Of a stretch of 64,000 nucleotides of DNA, positions 35,467 to 44,705 are shown in pieces. Every line of letters begins with the position of its first letter. Position 1 is the stretch's first letter. A program made the translations under genes and the position numbers. This stretch comes from Bacteroidota bacterium (lineage in GTDB: Bacteria > Bacteroidota > Bacteroidia > NS11-12g > UBA955), in the NCBI GenBank assembly GCA_016787485.1, contig JAEUUL010000005.1, forward strand, positions 69,588-133,587. Direction: 5' to 3'. Under the pieces are notes generated by a model, which was not told the origin of the DNA, did no database searches, and saw nothing but the letters and a program-made list of their open reading frames with translations.

Positions 35467-36612
35467 CCTCCCCTCAAACGCCCTTTTCAATATACTCTGC
35501 CTCAGCATTTCTGATTGTTGCAAGCCTTGGGTTATGGTTTCTTCCATTTTTTCGAGAACTGTGAATTTGTTCACTATTTCTAAAGCTATAATATCCTGTT
35601 CTTCTTTTGAACAAACCAAAATATTCAAATTTTTTATTGGGCCTAAAAATAAATTTGCTTGTGCTGTTGCTTTTTTGCTTTTTTCAATTTGACTTTGAAG
35701 AATAGGTGATTGAAACAAATACTCATAAAACTTGGATGAGTATTTAACCCAATCTAGTTTTATAAGCGCAACACTTCTGACCATTACAAATTTCATATGC
35801 TCTGGAACGTTGCAAACTCGACCAATTGTGCCAGAACAAGAAATAAGAATGTCCCCAGGTTCTGGATTACACCTTTTGACTATCCTCAAATATTCATCTT
35901 CAGGTACATAGTCTACATTATCAAGAGCTAAATAACCATTTTGAATATTTCTTGCAGATAGCAGTAGAAAACCGCTGGAAGTTCTCCTTGGAGTAATATG
36001 CTCTCCATCTGTGATTTTTGTAGCAATGTTCTCAAGTTTCACCCATTTCCACCCCTCCGGCAACTCCCCTTCCTTCAAATTATCATTGGTCAATTTCCCC
36101 TCAAACGCCGCTTTCAGCAAACTCTGACGGTACACTTTCAATTGCTCCTGTGCTTTCAGCAGTTGCCGCTTTCCGCTTTCCAGTTCGCTGAAGATTTCTT
36201 CTATTTTGGCTACGATTGCGGCTTGCTCGGGTAGGGGGGGAATGGGGATTTCTTCTTTTAGTAAAAACTGAAAATGTCGTGCATAGCCTTTGTCAGGTAG
36301 CTTTAGGCTTTTAAGAGCATAATAAAAATATTTATCATTAATATGTTTTTTGGGCTTCAGTACTTTTACGCCATCGGCACCAGCTATGAACTTGAAGGGT
36401 ATATGTTTAATGATTTTAGTATGATCACCAAAAATAATGTATGGAGGTTCTTCTTGAATTACAAGTGTCTCATCGTTGTAAAACCCTCCAATGTCTTCCT
36501 GACTTTGGTCTATTACAGGATATTTACCCAAACTTTTATAATCGCGCTGCTTAATTTTCTTATTTTTGAGTGATATAACTTGACAAATATCTTTAATTAT
36601 ATAGCGCTGCAT
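35458..36612 (-). CDS. hsdS: Type I restriction specificity subunit HsdS
   Basis: A 384-residue specificity subunit. The first target-recognition domain (~1-130) begins directly at the N-terminus. A central conserved helix follows (LPEQAAIVAKIEEIFSELESG ... LLKAAFEGKLT, ~130-175). The second recognition domain starts at LPEGWKWVKLENIA and runs to ~330, and the distal conserved helix ends in ILKRAFEGRLI. The two conserved helices set the spacing between the half-sites of a split DNA target. A 13-bp DNA direct repeat underlies the AFEG motif at both places (35470-35482 and 36097-36109). It converges with the HEPN gene, overlapping by 9 bp. Confidence 0.95.
   Translation of the reverse strand: MQRYIIKDICQVISLKNKKIKQRDYKSLGKYPVIDQSQEDIGGFYNDETLVIQEEPPYIIFGDHTKIIKHIPFKFIAGADGVKVLKPKKHINDKYFYYALKSLKLPDKGYARHFQFLLKEEIPIPPLPEQAAIVAKIEEIFSELESGKRQLLKAQEQLKVYRQSLLKAAFEGKLTNDNLKEGELPEGWKWVKLENIATKITDGEHITPRRTSSGFLLLSARNIQNGYLALDNVDYVPEDEYLRIVKRCNPEPGDILISCSGTIGRVCNVPEHMKFVMVRSVALIKLDWVKYSSKFYEYLFQSPILQSQIEKSKKATAQANLFLGPIKNLNILVCSKEEQDIIALEIVNKFTVLEKMEETITQGLQQSEMLRQSILKRAFEGRLI
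35470..36109. repeat. 13-bp direct repeat pair inside hsdS
   Basis: CCCCTCAAACGCC occurs identically at 35470-35482 and 36097-36109. The two copies encode the AFEG part of the distal and central conserved helices of HsdS. Such repeats are where recognition domains recombine in type I systems. Only one hsdS is present in the window. Confidence 0.6.
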
Positions 36613-36631
36613 TCAAAGTGATTTTAGTTTC

Positions 36632-37357
36632 TTATAGAGTTTCTATTATTTCCGGCATTTCATCCCAGGTCTTACCTTCAAGCACACGCCCTGCTTTCTT
36701 TTTATTTGTACCGCCCCATTGTTTGAAAAAGAAAGCCACATTAGATTGCACACATTGGTTTTTTATATCCGTTACCCATTCTTCTTTCATTGGTCGGGGC
36801 TTACGGCCACTTTCACCACCTACAATGACCCAATCGATTCCATCAAGGGTTAAGTTTTTCAAGGGCCCAATCAGAGGCTCTAGAGATAAGAATTTCACAC
36901 GGGCTTTGGTTTCACGCAACAACTTAATCCTGTTTTCAACTTTTGCATTTTCCACGGAAACTCCCATCCAGATATTGTGGGTCCATTCCAACAAGCCTTC
37001 ACTGTCATAGTATCTCAAAATATCTGCCCTTTTGGTTAATACCTGAAATACATGCTGAGGGTTGTCTTTCATAACCTTAAAGACTCTCTGAATAAATTCC
37101 ACAGGTACATCCTTGTGAAAAAGATCACTCATGGAATTGACGAATACCACTTTGGGTTTCTTCCAGGTATAGGGTGTCTGTAATTCATCTTCGTGCACAG
37201 TTAACTTAAAGTTGTTCTCGTACTTCTCTACACCCATTGCCTTCAATCGCCTTGACATAACCTCTGCGTAACAATGTTTGCAACCTGCAGAAATTTTATC
37301 ACACCCTGTTGTAGGGTTCCAGGTCATTTCGGTCCATTCTATGCTAGATTGTGCCAT
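36632..37357 (-). CDS. DUF5131 (phage Gp37/Gp68-like) three-Cys-motif protein
   Basis: A 241-residue protein of the Gp37/Gp68 (DUF5131) family. Its opening [28 protein letters not shown] holds three cysteines at about 19, 26 and 29 (Cx6Cx2C), followed by [47 protein letters not shown] and WVIVGGESG. The pattern resembles radical-SAM-like Fe-S proteins, but the activity is unknown. The gene starts 4 bp after the stop of the TcmP gene, its usual partner family, and ends 19 bp before hsdS. The pair sits inside the hsd operon, which suggests a defence or DNA-modifying role by association. Confidence 0.88.
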   Translation of the reverse strand: MAQSSIEWTEMTWNPTTGCDKISAGCKHCYAEVMSRRLKAMGVEKYENNFKLTVHEDELQTPYTWKKPKVVFVNSMSDLFHKDVPVEFIQRVFKVMKDNPQHVFQVLTKRADILRYYDSEGLLEWTHNIWMGVSVENAKVENRIKLLRETKARVKFLSLEPLIGPLKNLTLDGIDWVIVGGESGRKPRPMKEEWVTDIKNQCVQSNVAFFFKQWGGTNKKKAGRVLEGKTWDEMPEIIETL

Positions 37358-37361
37358 TTGA

Positions 37362-38480
37362 CTATACTATTTGAATATAACTTTTAGGTTCTCTTGTTTT
37401 AACATCATCCCACCTAATATAAAAAGATCCTTTTCTTGCGTCCTTTCCATCATTTAGGGTTACTTTCAATTTATTTCGATCTTGAAGGTCCTTGAGAATG
37501 ATATTTGTATGCTTGACAAGGTGTCTATTTAATATTGTAAATCGATGCACTTCAATATTAGTTCTTTTCTCCCTTAAAAAAACTTTTAGATTTTCCTCAA
37601 ATTTATCTAAAACAGGGCTACTGTCCACTGGATTGAACAAATCAATTTGACCTGCTGACTTCGGGCTCCATCCGCGTCCTTGTTCTTCATCTATATCCCA
37701 TTTAGCTTCTAGAAATTTTTCCAATCCATACAAATGATTTGCAAAAAAGAACATTGCAAAATATTGATTTCCTTCTCTTGTAATAATAAACGAATCTACA
37801 TGCTTGGTAATTAATCGATTAGAAAACCCTTGCTGGAGATTATTAATAAAATCAATTCCTGATTTACTTGATTTTAGTTCAATATCTTGCATTGCATCAT
37901 TCAAAAATATTTGTAAGCTATCAGGTGTTGCTTCTTTTTCAAATCGATACATAAACTGTGTAGGTAAAAATAGCAGAACTTCCGTAAAGCCGTCACTTAA
38001 CATTCTTTCAATATCCGTAATTTTAATGTCTTTATATCCATAAGGATCTATAAAAATAAATCTTCTTCTATTACCAGGTGTTTTGGAATCAAGTAAAGGT
38101 ATTTTAATTTCATTATAATCTACGTTTTTGCAAGTAAAGGAACCAAAACCATCTAATGAAATATTATTTTCAGATATATATTTCTGCAACTTGGCTATTT
38201 TATCTTTATTAAAATCATTGAATACACATTTGAAATTTATATCTCCTTGAAAATTTGAAGAGTACTTAAGATAGATGTCCCGAATTAAATTTAAAATAAT
38301 TACTGGACTTCCAGTTTTTCCATTCTCATATATTCCTTCACCACAAAATAAATCGTAAACTTCAACTTCCGATATAAATGGAGAATGTGCAAGAATACTA
38401 ATATATTTTTCCAAATACTTTCTTAGCAGTAGTACTTTAATTTCAGAATGTTCTTGTGGGTTTATTTGAGAGTCTTTCAT
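37362..38480 (-). CDS. tcmP: Three-Cys-motif partner protein TcmP
   Basis: A 372-residue protein from the ATG at 38480; a TTG three codons upstream is less likely. The family is named for its pairing with the three-Cys-motif DUF5131 protein, which follows 4 bp later. Features are [38 protein letters not shown] (like a methyltransferase SAM loop), [18 protein letters not shown], and [16 protein letters not shown], where DPYG corresponds to a DPP(Y/F)-like catalytic position. These suggest a class I SAM-dependent methyltransferase fold, with an unknown substrate. The C-terminal ~80 residues may be a winged helix. It is AT-rich (19 G or C in the 60 bases from 37981) and has tandem repeats upstream. 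Confidence 0.87.
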   Translation of the reverse strand: MKDSQINPQEHSEIKVLLLRKYLEKYISILAHSPFISEVEVYDLFCGEGIYENGKTGSPVIILNLIRDIYLKYSSNFQGDINFKCVFNDFNKDKIAKLQKYISENNISLDGFGSFTCKNVDYNEIKIPLLDSKTPGNRRRFIFIDPYGYKDIKITDIERMLSDGFTEVLLFLPTQFMYRFEKEATPDSLQIFLNDAMQDIELKSSKSGIDFINNLQQGFSNRLITKHVDSFIITREGNQYFAMFFFANHLYGLEKFLEAKWDIDEEQGRGWSPKSAGQIDLFNPVDSSPVLDKFEENLKVFLREKRTNIEVHRFTILNRHLVKHTNIILKDLQDRNKLKVTLNDGKDARKGSFYIRWDDVKTREPKSYIQIV

Positions 38481-38486
38481 ATAAAT

Positions 38487-38538
38487 CAAATATTAGGTTA
38501 AAACCTTATAATTACCAAATATTAGTTTAAAGCCTAAT
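38487..38538 (-). repeat. Two tandem ~23-bp repeats upstream of tcmP
   Basis: CAAATATTAG occurs at 38487-38496 and 38516-38525, each followed by similar sequence (GTTAAAACCT and TTTAAAGCCT), with a 29-bp period. The repeats lie 6 bp upstream of the tcmP ATG. Read on the minus strand each ends in CTAATATTTG, close to a -7 box with one extra base. They could be an operator or a duplicated promoter. Confidence 0.45.
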
Positions 38539-38648
38539 AATATGCAATTATAAGTGCTGGAGCTAATAAAAATCCGTTATTTAACTTTACGGCACCTAAA
38601 TTTAAATAAAAGGCAGCCTTATTTAACTTTCCTTTGCTAATTTTCATA

Positions 38649-41465
38649 TTATGCTGCCAACACTTCATTGAGTTCTTCCAGGATTCTTTCATAATCGTCG
38701 CGGAACAGCGAATAGAATTTACCCAGCCCGCCAGCAGCATTGAAGGGATTAAGGTCAAAATCTTCCTTGTCAATATGGAAACTGCCGGCCACGTAGTCTT
38801 TAACCATGCGCAGCCATTGCATTTGTTCTTCACTGAACCTGTTGTGCTGTCCGGCATTCTGTTTGAAAATCCATTGCTGAAAATTCCGGTCCACCGTGCT
38901 TTCATATCCTGCAAGCCATTCATCAATGCCAATGACCTTGCGGATGACGGACACCAGCAGAATGAGCTCCTGTTTGGGTTTTTCGCTTCGGGGCAACCGG
39001 TGAACCATTTTGCCTTCAGCTTCCTTGTCTTCCACCTCGGCGCAGGCATCCCACAGGGCAGACATTTTAAGTACCGGCTTTTCTGCTATAAGTAGGTCAT
39101 ACATTTCTTTAATCATTTTATACGTCAGATCCCTCCGGCGGTAGGCCTGTCCGTAAAAAATCTGAAGTGCGGTAATTTCATTTTTATGTTCTTCCATCCA
39201 GGCTTTAAAATCCTGAATCATGCCCATGGCTTTCCCGGTGTTATCCTTTTCCCAGCCCGCATTCAGTAGTGTGTCTGGGTTAATGTGGTCAATCACCTGA
39301 GCATGGGCTTTGCGCACATTCTCAATGTAATTATTCAGGTCTCCGGTAAATACGGCAGCGGCTGCGTCCTGCAGACGGGTTACCTGTTCATTGTATTTTT
39401 CATCTTTCAGCAGCGGGGCTTCACCGGCAAATTGCTGCTCCGTTTGCATGCGTATCTCCTCCAGCGTATCCGGGTCAAAGGCATTCAGCAGTTCTTTTAC
39501 CACCTGGGAGATGGATTTGCCGCCGGATTTTTCTTCAAAAACCGCTTTCTCCTTTTCTGTCACCTGCTTTTCCAGTCGCGCCAGCCGGCCTGCCAGTGAG
39601 GTAAACAATTCCTCATCCCTTGCGCCTACTGCTATTGCACCCAGCAGGTCTTTCAAAGGCACACCGGGCTTTTTCTCCAGTGGCCGGCTGTCGGTTTTCA
39701 AACTCTTGGTTACCCCAATGGCATCCACAATCACAAAATGGTCTTTGGTGAATTTTGCGGTGGGCGTCACTTTTTTCAGTGCTTCCAGATTTATGGTGCG
39801 GGTGCCACGGCCCTTCATCTGTTCGAAATAGTTGCGGCTTTTCACATCGCGCATGAACAGCAGGCATTCCAGGGGTTTTACATCCGTGCCGGTGGCAATC
39901 ATGTCCACTGTTACCGCTATTCTGGGCAGGTAATCATTTCTGAACTGCGCCAGGGTGCCTTTGGGGTCCTCAGTATTGTAGGTGATTTTTTTACAAAACC
40001 GGTTTTCTTCGCCAAATTCTTCTCGTACAATTTGAATGATGTCATCGGCATGAGAATCTGTTTTCGCAAAAATCAGAGTCTTGGGTACTTCAAAAACCCC
40101 CTGGTCATCAAAGCGGTCCGGGAACATTTCCGGCAAATGGTATTTAAATGTTTTGATGATTAAACGAATCTGATTCGGGTTTACTACTTCATCATCTAAT
40201 TGCTTGTTGGAGTATGTTTTGTCTTCATCCAGTTGTTCCCATCGTTTGCGCCGGGTCAGTTTTTCCCGGTGGTCTACATATTCCCCTTTCCAGATGACGC
40301 TGCCTTTTCTGGTGATTTCTGTTTCAATGGTATAAACATTGTATCCCACATTCACGCCGTCGGCCACCGCCTGTTCGTGGGTGTATTCACTTACTACATT
40401 CTGGTTGAAAAAACCAAAGGTTCTGTTATCCGGTGTGGCCGTTAAACCGATGAGAAAACTGTCGAAATAATCCAGCACCTGTTTCCACAGGTTGTAAATG
40501 CTGCGGTGGCACTCATCAATAATAACAAAGTCGAAAAATTCTGCAGGCAAAGTGGGATTGTATACAACGGGAACGGGTTCCCGCTTTTCCCACTTTACTT
40601 CACCCGGATTGGTTTCCTCCGCACTTTCTTCCATCTCTTCTCCTTTTAGGATCGAATAAAAACGCTGAATGGTGGAGATATACACCTGGCAATTGCCGGG
40701 CACGAAAGAAGATTTGAGCCGGGTCACGCCATACAATTCGGTAAATTTCCGGTTGTCGTCATTGGGCAGAAAAGCCATGAATTCCTGTTCGGCCTGTTCT
40801 CCCAAATTTTTAGTATCCACCAGAAACAATATCCGTTTGGCCTTGGCATATTTCAGCAGGCGGTAAATAAATGTGATGGCCGTAAATGTTTTACCGGAAC
40901 CTGTGGCCATTTGTATCAGGGCTTTGGGGCGATTTTCCCGGAAAGAATTTTCAAGTTTGGTGATGGCGTTAATCTGGCAATCCCGCAGGCCGGTAGTGTT
41001 TAATTCCGGCAAATCAAAAAACCTGCCGCGTAGTGTTTTGTCTTCTCTGATCCATTTGGCAAAAGTTTCAGGCCGGTGAAATGTAAACACGCTGCGGGAC
41101 CGGGGTTTGGGATCGCGGTAATCTGTAAAGCGGGAAATCTCCCCGGTGCTTTCGTAAACAAAGGGCAATGGATCGTTGTTCAGGTATTTAAGCTTTGCTT
41201 TGGCATATTCTGTAGATTGATTTTCTACTTCAGTTACCAAAGTAAATCCGGCATCTTTTTTCTTGGCTTCAATCAACCCAACAGGCTTTTTATCTACAAA
41301 TAATACATAATCCGCGGGACCAGCGTCGGTTAGATATTCTCTTACAGCTATGCCTTGTGCGGCATTCAGGTTGATTTGTGACTTGTCCTGAATAAGCCAG
41401 CCACAGTCCAGCAACTGCTTATCTATATGGTCACGGGCTATTTGTTCAGGATTCTGATTGGTCAT
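38649..41465 (-). CDS. hsdR: Type I restriction endonuclease subunit HsdR
   Basis: A 938-residue motor/nuclease subunit from the ATG at 41465; the frame adds 12 unlikely codons upstream. The N-terminal PD-(D/E)xK nuclease is visible as ADYVLFVDKKPVGLIEAKKK (Glu66 and Lys68). The SF2 helicase motor has Walker A MATGSGKT at about 186-193, IIDECHRSIYN (DECH box), LIGLTATPDN, VDMIATGTDVKPLECLLF and QMKGRGTRT. The C-terminus resembles the EcoEI-type R_C domain (AGGLGKFYSLFRDDYERILEELNEVL). It translocates DNA and cuts unmodified sites at random distances. It is the first gene of the hsd locus, at the right edge of the island. Confidence 0.96.
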   Translation of the reverse strand: MTNQNPEQIARDHIDKQLLDCGWLIQDKSQINLNAAQGIAVREYLTDAGPADYVLFVDKKPVGLIEAKKKDAGFTLVTEVENQSTEYAKAKLKYLNNDPLPFVYESTGEISRFTDYRDPKPRSRSVFTFHRPETFAKWIREDKTLRGRFFDLPELNTTGLRDCQINAITKLENSFRENRPKALIQMATGSGKTFTAITFIYRLLKYAKAKRILFLVDTKNLGEQAEQEFMAFLPNDDNRKFTELYGVTRLKSSFVPGNCQVYISTIQRFYSILKGEEMEESAEETNPGEVKWEKREPVPVVYNPTLPAEFFDFVIIDECHRSIYNLWKQVLDYFDSFLIGLTATPDNRTFGFFNQNVVSEYTHEQAVADGVNVGYNVYTIETEITRKGSVIWKGEYVDHREKLTRRKRWEQLDEDKTYSNKQLDDEVVNPNQIRLIIKTFKYHLPEMFPDRFDDQGVFEVPKTLIFAKTDSHADDIIQIVREEFGEENRFCKKITYNTEDPKGTLAQFRNDYLPRIAVTVDMIATGTDVKPLECLLFMRDVKSRNYFEQMKGRGTRTINLEALKKVTPTAKFTKDHFVIVDAIGVTKSLKTDSRPLEKKPGVPLKDLLGAIAVGARDEELFTSLAGRLARLEKQVTEKEKAVFEEKSGGKSISQVVKELLNAFDPDTLEEIRMQTEQQFAGEAPLLKDEKYNEQVTRLQDAAAAVFTGDLNNYIENVRKAHAQVIDHINPDTLLNAGWEKDNTGKAMGMIQDFKAWMEEHKNEITALQIFYGQAYRRRDLTYKMIKEMYDLLIAEKPVLKMSALWDACAEVEDKEAEGKMVHRLPRSEKPKQELILLVSVIRKVIGIDEWLAGYESTVDRNFQQWIFKQNAGQHNRFSEEQMQWLRMVKDYVAGSFHIDKEDFDLNPFNAAGGLGKFYSLFRDDYERILEELNEVLAA

Positions 41466-41710
41466 GCGAATACAGGCTAAATCAACAGGCCAACATTTCA
41501 AAAAAGATCATACGCTTTCAGGAATTCATTGCCATTAATCTGCACCTCTCAAATAAAGTAAACAAGCCACACATTTGCAACCACCAACCACCCTCAACTT
41601 TACCAAACCCCGTTTTGAATTTGTGAATGCGGAGCCTGGCCTCCGTTTCCTCCGTGATCTCTGCGGTTAGATGCCAGGTCCGGCGGTTTGAACAGGCCTT
41701 TTGCAGGGAC

Positions 41711-42346
41711 TCACTGCATCTCCCCGGATGGGATAACATGCACTCCGGATTTAGCCTGCAGGGCATGCTGCAGCATGCTCTGAGCTACTTTTTCTACATG
41801 GATGATTTTGTAGTTTTTGGGGATGAGGAAGTCCAGAGCACGCATGAGGGCCTGGCCTATGCGTTCGCCGGTGCGGTTTTCTGTTCTTGGACCATCCAGC
41901 ATGCTCGGGTGAAAGATGAACAGGCCGGGGTAGTCCAGTTGCCGCAGTTCGCGTTCCAGTTCTCCCTTTATCCGGTTATAGAATATCATGGATTTTTCAT
42001 TGGCCCCCATGGCCGAAATGAGCAGGTAGTGCTGTGCCCCTTGCTTTCGGGCTTCCCGCGCCAGTGCCAGGGGAATTTCCAGGTCTACCCGCCGGAATGC
42101 TTCTTTGCTGCCGGCCGTGGCAATGGTGGTGCCCATGCAGCAAAACACATCTTCGCATTGAAGGTTCAGTTCGGGCAGATCATCAAAACGTGTGATGATT
42201 TGTTCCAGTTTGGGGTGGGTGATGGGCAGCGGTTTGCGAACCAGGGCTTTTACGGCATTGTATTCGGGTGCATCCAGCAACTTCTGTAGCAGAAAGCTGC
42301 CGGTTAGACCGCTGGCACCTGCTATCAGGGCTGTGCGTTGTGACAT
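41711..42346 (-). CDS. NAD(P)H-binding Rossmann-fold protein
   Basis: A 211-residue protein of the NAD(P)-binding/HTATIP2-like group of atypical short-chain reductases. The nucleotide-binding loop is ALIAGASGLTGSFLLQKLL at the N-terminus, followed by FCCMGTTIATAGS (typical CxGTT), HYLLISAMGANEKSMIFYNRIKGELE with the SxMGA...YxxxKG catalytic-like pattern, and IFHPSMLDGPR. The substrate is unknown. It overlaps the end of menD by 22 bp, so it is the third gene of the MBL-menD-reductase operon; a link to menaquinone metabolism is inferred only from that position. Confidence 0.88.
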   Translation of the reverse strand: MSQRTALIAGASGLTGSFLLQKLLDAPEYNAVKALVRKPLPITHPKLEQIITRFDDLPELNLQCEDVFCCMGTTIATAGSKEAFRRVDLEIPLALAREARKQGAQHYLLISAMGANEKSMIFYNRIKGELERELRQLDYPGLFIFHPSMLDGPRTENRTGERIGQALMRALDFLIPKNYKIIHVEKVAQSMLQHALQAKSGVHVIPSGEMQ

Positions 42347-43902
42347 GGTATTTCGATGAGGAGAGGTCCGTTTTGTTGCAGAAGGGTGTTCAGGGTGTCC
42401 GGATTGGATTGAAAATAGGTTAATCCGTAACGGTTTGCCACCGTTTCAAAATTCGTGTGGTGGGTGGTTTGCAGCCAGGGCAGAAGTTCAGGCATGCGGG
42501 AAGGTCCGGCAATGCGGGTAAATATCTGGCCACCCCCGTTGTTCAGAACAACCACTTTCAGGTTTTGGGGTTGTGGATTGCTCCAGAAACCATGTTCATC
42601 GTACAATACCGAGATGTCGCCAAGTACGGCCACAACCGCGCTTTCGGGGTGGGCCAGTGCAAATCCGGCAGCGGTGCTCAGGCTGCCATCAATGCCGCTG
42701 GTACCGCGGTTGCACCAGATGCCGGCTGCACCAGAAAGTCCGGTCTGGTCCGCCCAGCGCACAGCCATACTGTTACCCAGATGAATATGTGTTTGCGGCC
42801 CGGCGGTTTCAAGCACTTGGTTCACCGCACCGGCTTCTGTGTTTGGCCTGAGTGCGGTTTTTGCTTCCCTGCATGCCTGTACCCATTTCACCCGGTACTC
42901 CGGATCCGGGGTAAGTGAAGAAAGGGCTTGTAAAAAAACCGTTTCAGAAACACGCAACGTTTCCGGCATGGACTGGAAAGGGTCTCCCACGGCGCCGCCT
43001 TCGTTGATATGGTAGTGTTTCAGCGGTTTGTGCCGTCGCAGATATTGTTTCAGGTTTTTGGACAGGATAGACAATCCAAAGGTGACAAGAATATCAGGTT
43101 GCAGTTCCGGACCGGCTTTGGCTGCCACTTCGGAGTAGGTGTGCAGAGCCGCAATGCCATGAAGGTTGGAACAAATGTCTGCCAGCAGTGGAAATTTCAG
43201 GGCTGCCGGCCCGGCGGCTTTGGCCCATGCAGCATTCGGTTTGTGTTGGCCTGCCACAATCAGTACTTTTTTGGAATGTTTCAGCGCTTCTGGCAATGAT
43301 ACCGGGTCTGTGACAGCGGGTTTCTGATGAAATTCCAGTTTATCGTGCACCGGCAGGGGCTGGTCCAGCCCTTCGTACAGGGGCTCTGCCAATGGTATAT
43401 TCAGGTGCACAGGTCCGCCATGGGGAATTGTACAGTTCTCCCAGACCAGCTTGCATATTTCAGCCAAAAGTGATTTACCGTCAGACAGATGCAAATTTGC
43501 AGGCGTTTCGAATTCACCGCATACATGGGTATGAAACAGCCCTTTTTGTCGTATCGTTTGTCCGTCCCACTGGTCTATCCATTCCGGTGGCCTGTCAGCC
43601 GTGATCGCGAGCAAAGGAACACGTTGATAATATGCTTCACAAATGGCGGGCAGAAGATTTGCTGCTGCGGTACCGCTTGTACACAGCACGGCTGCCGGCT
43701 TTGCCTGAGCCTGTCCCATTCCCATTGCCATGAATCCGGCGCTGCGTTCGTCAGGTGCAGATACCAGCTGAAAACCACCCACACGCAAAAAAGCGGCAAT
43801 GATGGGTGCGTTCCGCGAGCCGGGACTTACAACCACAGATTCCACGCCCAGGTCTTTCAGATACAGGGCGAGATAATCCAGGTTTTGGCGCAACAGATTC
43901 AT
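42325..43902 (-). CDS. menD: SEPHCHC synthase MenD
   Basis: A 525-residue thiamine-diphosphate enzyme that condenses isochorismate with 2-oxoglutarate in menaquinone synthesis. Diagnostic strings are VESVVVSPGSRNAPIIAAF with SAPDERSAGFMAMGMGQA at the N-terminus (including the ThDP-activating Glu region), LCTSGTAAANLLPAICEA, ADRPPEWIDQWDGQTIRQ, and the ThDP-binding segment NRGTSGIDGSLSTAAGFAL ... AVLGDISVLYDEHGFW. It begins 2 bp after the MBL hydrolase and overlaps the Rossmann-fold gene at its end. Other men genes are not visible in this window. Confidence 0.97.
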   Translation of the reverse strand: MNLLRQNLDYLALYLKDLGVESVVVSPGSRNAPIIAAFLRVGGFQLVSAPDERSAGFMAMGMGQAQAKPAAVLCTSGTAAANLLPAICEAYYQRVPLLAITADRPPEWIDQWDGQTIRQKGLFHTHVCGEFETPANLHLSDGKSLLAEICKLVWENCTIPHGGPVHLNIPLAEPLYEGLDQPLPVHDKLEFHQKPAVTDPVSLPEALKHSKKVLIVAGQHKPNAAWAKAAGPAALKFPLLADICSNLHGIAALHTYSEVAAKAGPELQPDILVTFGLSILSKNLKQYLRRHKPLKHYHINEGGAVGDPFQSMPETLRVSETVFLQALSSLTPDPEYRVKWVQACREAKTALRPNTEAGAVNQVLETAGPQTHIHLGNSMAVRWADQTGLSGAAGIWCNRGTSGIDGSLSTAAGFALAHPESAVVAVLGDISVLYDEHGFWSNPQPQNLKVVVLNNGGGQIFTRIAGPSRMPELLPWLQTTHHTNFETVANRYGLTYFQSNPDTLNTLLQQNGPLLIEIPCHNAQP

Positions 43903-43904
43903 AC

Positions 43905-44540
43905 TCAGAAAAACGGATTGGTTTCTTTTTCATAGCCTATGCTGGTTTCCGGACCATGGCCACTGTAAACGGTATAGTCTTCGGGCAGGGAAAACAACTG
44001 GTGGCGAATGGCATCCAGCAACTGTGCATGGTTCCCGCCGGGCAGGTCGGTGCGCCCGATACTGCCGCGGAATAGGGTATCTCCGCCAATAACCCAACGT
44101 TGGGCGTGGTTTACAAAAACCATATGGCCTGGCGCATGTCCGGGTACAAATCGCACCTCCAGTTCGTCGTTTTCCATTTTCAGCACTTGTCCGTGTATCA
44201 GGTCATGGTCGGGTTCCGGACTCGGATTGTAGTGCAGGTTCCACAACATGGCCATGGCTTCTGCCCGTTCAAAAAGGGGCAAATCGAGCAGGCACATATA
44301 GTACGGGATGTCCCAGGTGTTTTTCACAAATGCATTGCCGAAGATATGGTCAATATGGCCATGCGTATTCAGCAACATTTTGGGCGCCAGTCCTTCTTTC
44401 TCAATAAAATATTTCAGTTCCTGTTCCTCGCTGGCATTGTAGCAGCCAGGGTCAATAATCAAACACTCGCGAAACTCATTGTACAGAACATAGGTATTTT
44501 CAGCCAGCGGACTGAAAGTGAAAGTTTGAACCTGCAACAT
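43905..44540 (-). CDS. Glyoxalase II-like MBL-fold hydrolase
   Basis: A 211-residue metallo-beta-lactamase-fold protein. Metal-binding motifs are clear: LNTHGHIDHIFGNAF (HxHxDH), VPGHAPGHMVF, GGDTLFRGSIGRTDLPGG and VYSGHGPETSIGYEKETNPFF. The form is that of the hydroxyacylglutathione hydrolase-like branch, which in bacillithiol organisms may hydrolyse other thioesters. It is the first gene of the operon with menD (2-bp gap). Upstream a GAACTTTGC string 7 bp before the ATG is a weak -7-like match. Confidence 0.92.
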   Translation of the reverse strand: MLQVQTFTFSPLAENTYVLYNEFRECLIIDPGCYNASEEQELKYFIEKEGLAPKMLLNTHGHIDHIFGNAFVKNTWDIPYYMCLLDLPLFERAEAMAMLWNLHYNPSPEPDHDLIHGQVLKMENDELEVRFVPGHAPGHMVFVNHAQRWVIGGDTLFRGSIGRTDLPGGNHAQLLDAIRHQLFSLPEDYTVYSGHGPETSIGYEKETNPFF

Positions 44541-44705
44541 GGGTATGCAAAGTTCGGGAAAAAGGGGGCAAAGGCTGCAGAATCAGGCTTTAATTCAGTC
44601 TTCAGATTGCTGAAACTGGCAAATGCTTATTGCAGCAGGTATTGTACGAAGCATTCTCTCCGGTCAATCCCTGTCTCTGTTTAACTGACCACTATGGACA
44701 ATCAG

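Noticed and set aside
38534-39049. 171-codon frame overlapping the 3' end of hsdR
   Set aside because: It is out of frame with hsdR on the same strand and lacks any domain; the hsdR frame there encodes the conserved R_C end.
41640-41672. CTCCGTTTCCTCCGTGATCT-type motif between hsdR and the oxidoreductase gene
   Set aside because: It resembles a short GC-rich pattern that I recall from intergenic regions of many bacterial genomes. Only one copy is visible here, and no mobile-element ends or boundary repeats accompany it.
30415-41710. Attachment-site direct repeats flanking the defence island
   Set aside because: I compared the smpB-side gap (30415-30493) with the gap before the oxidoreductase gene (41466-41710) and found no convincing shared repeat, and no integrase gene is present.
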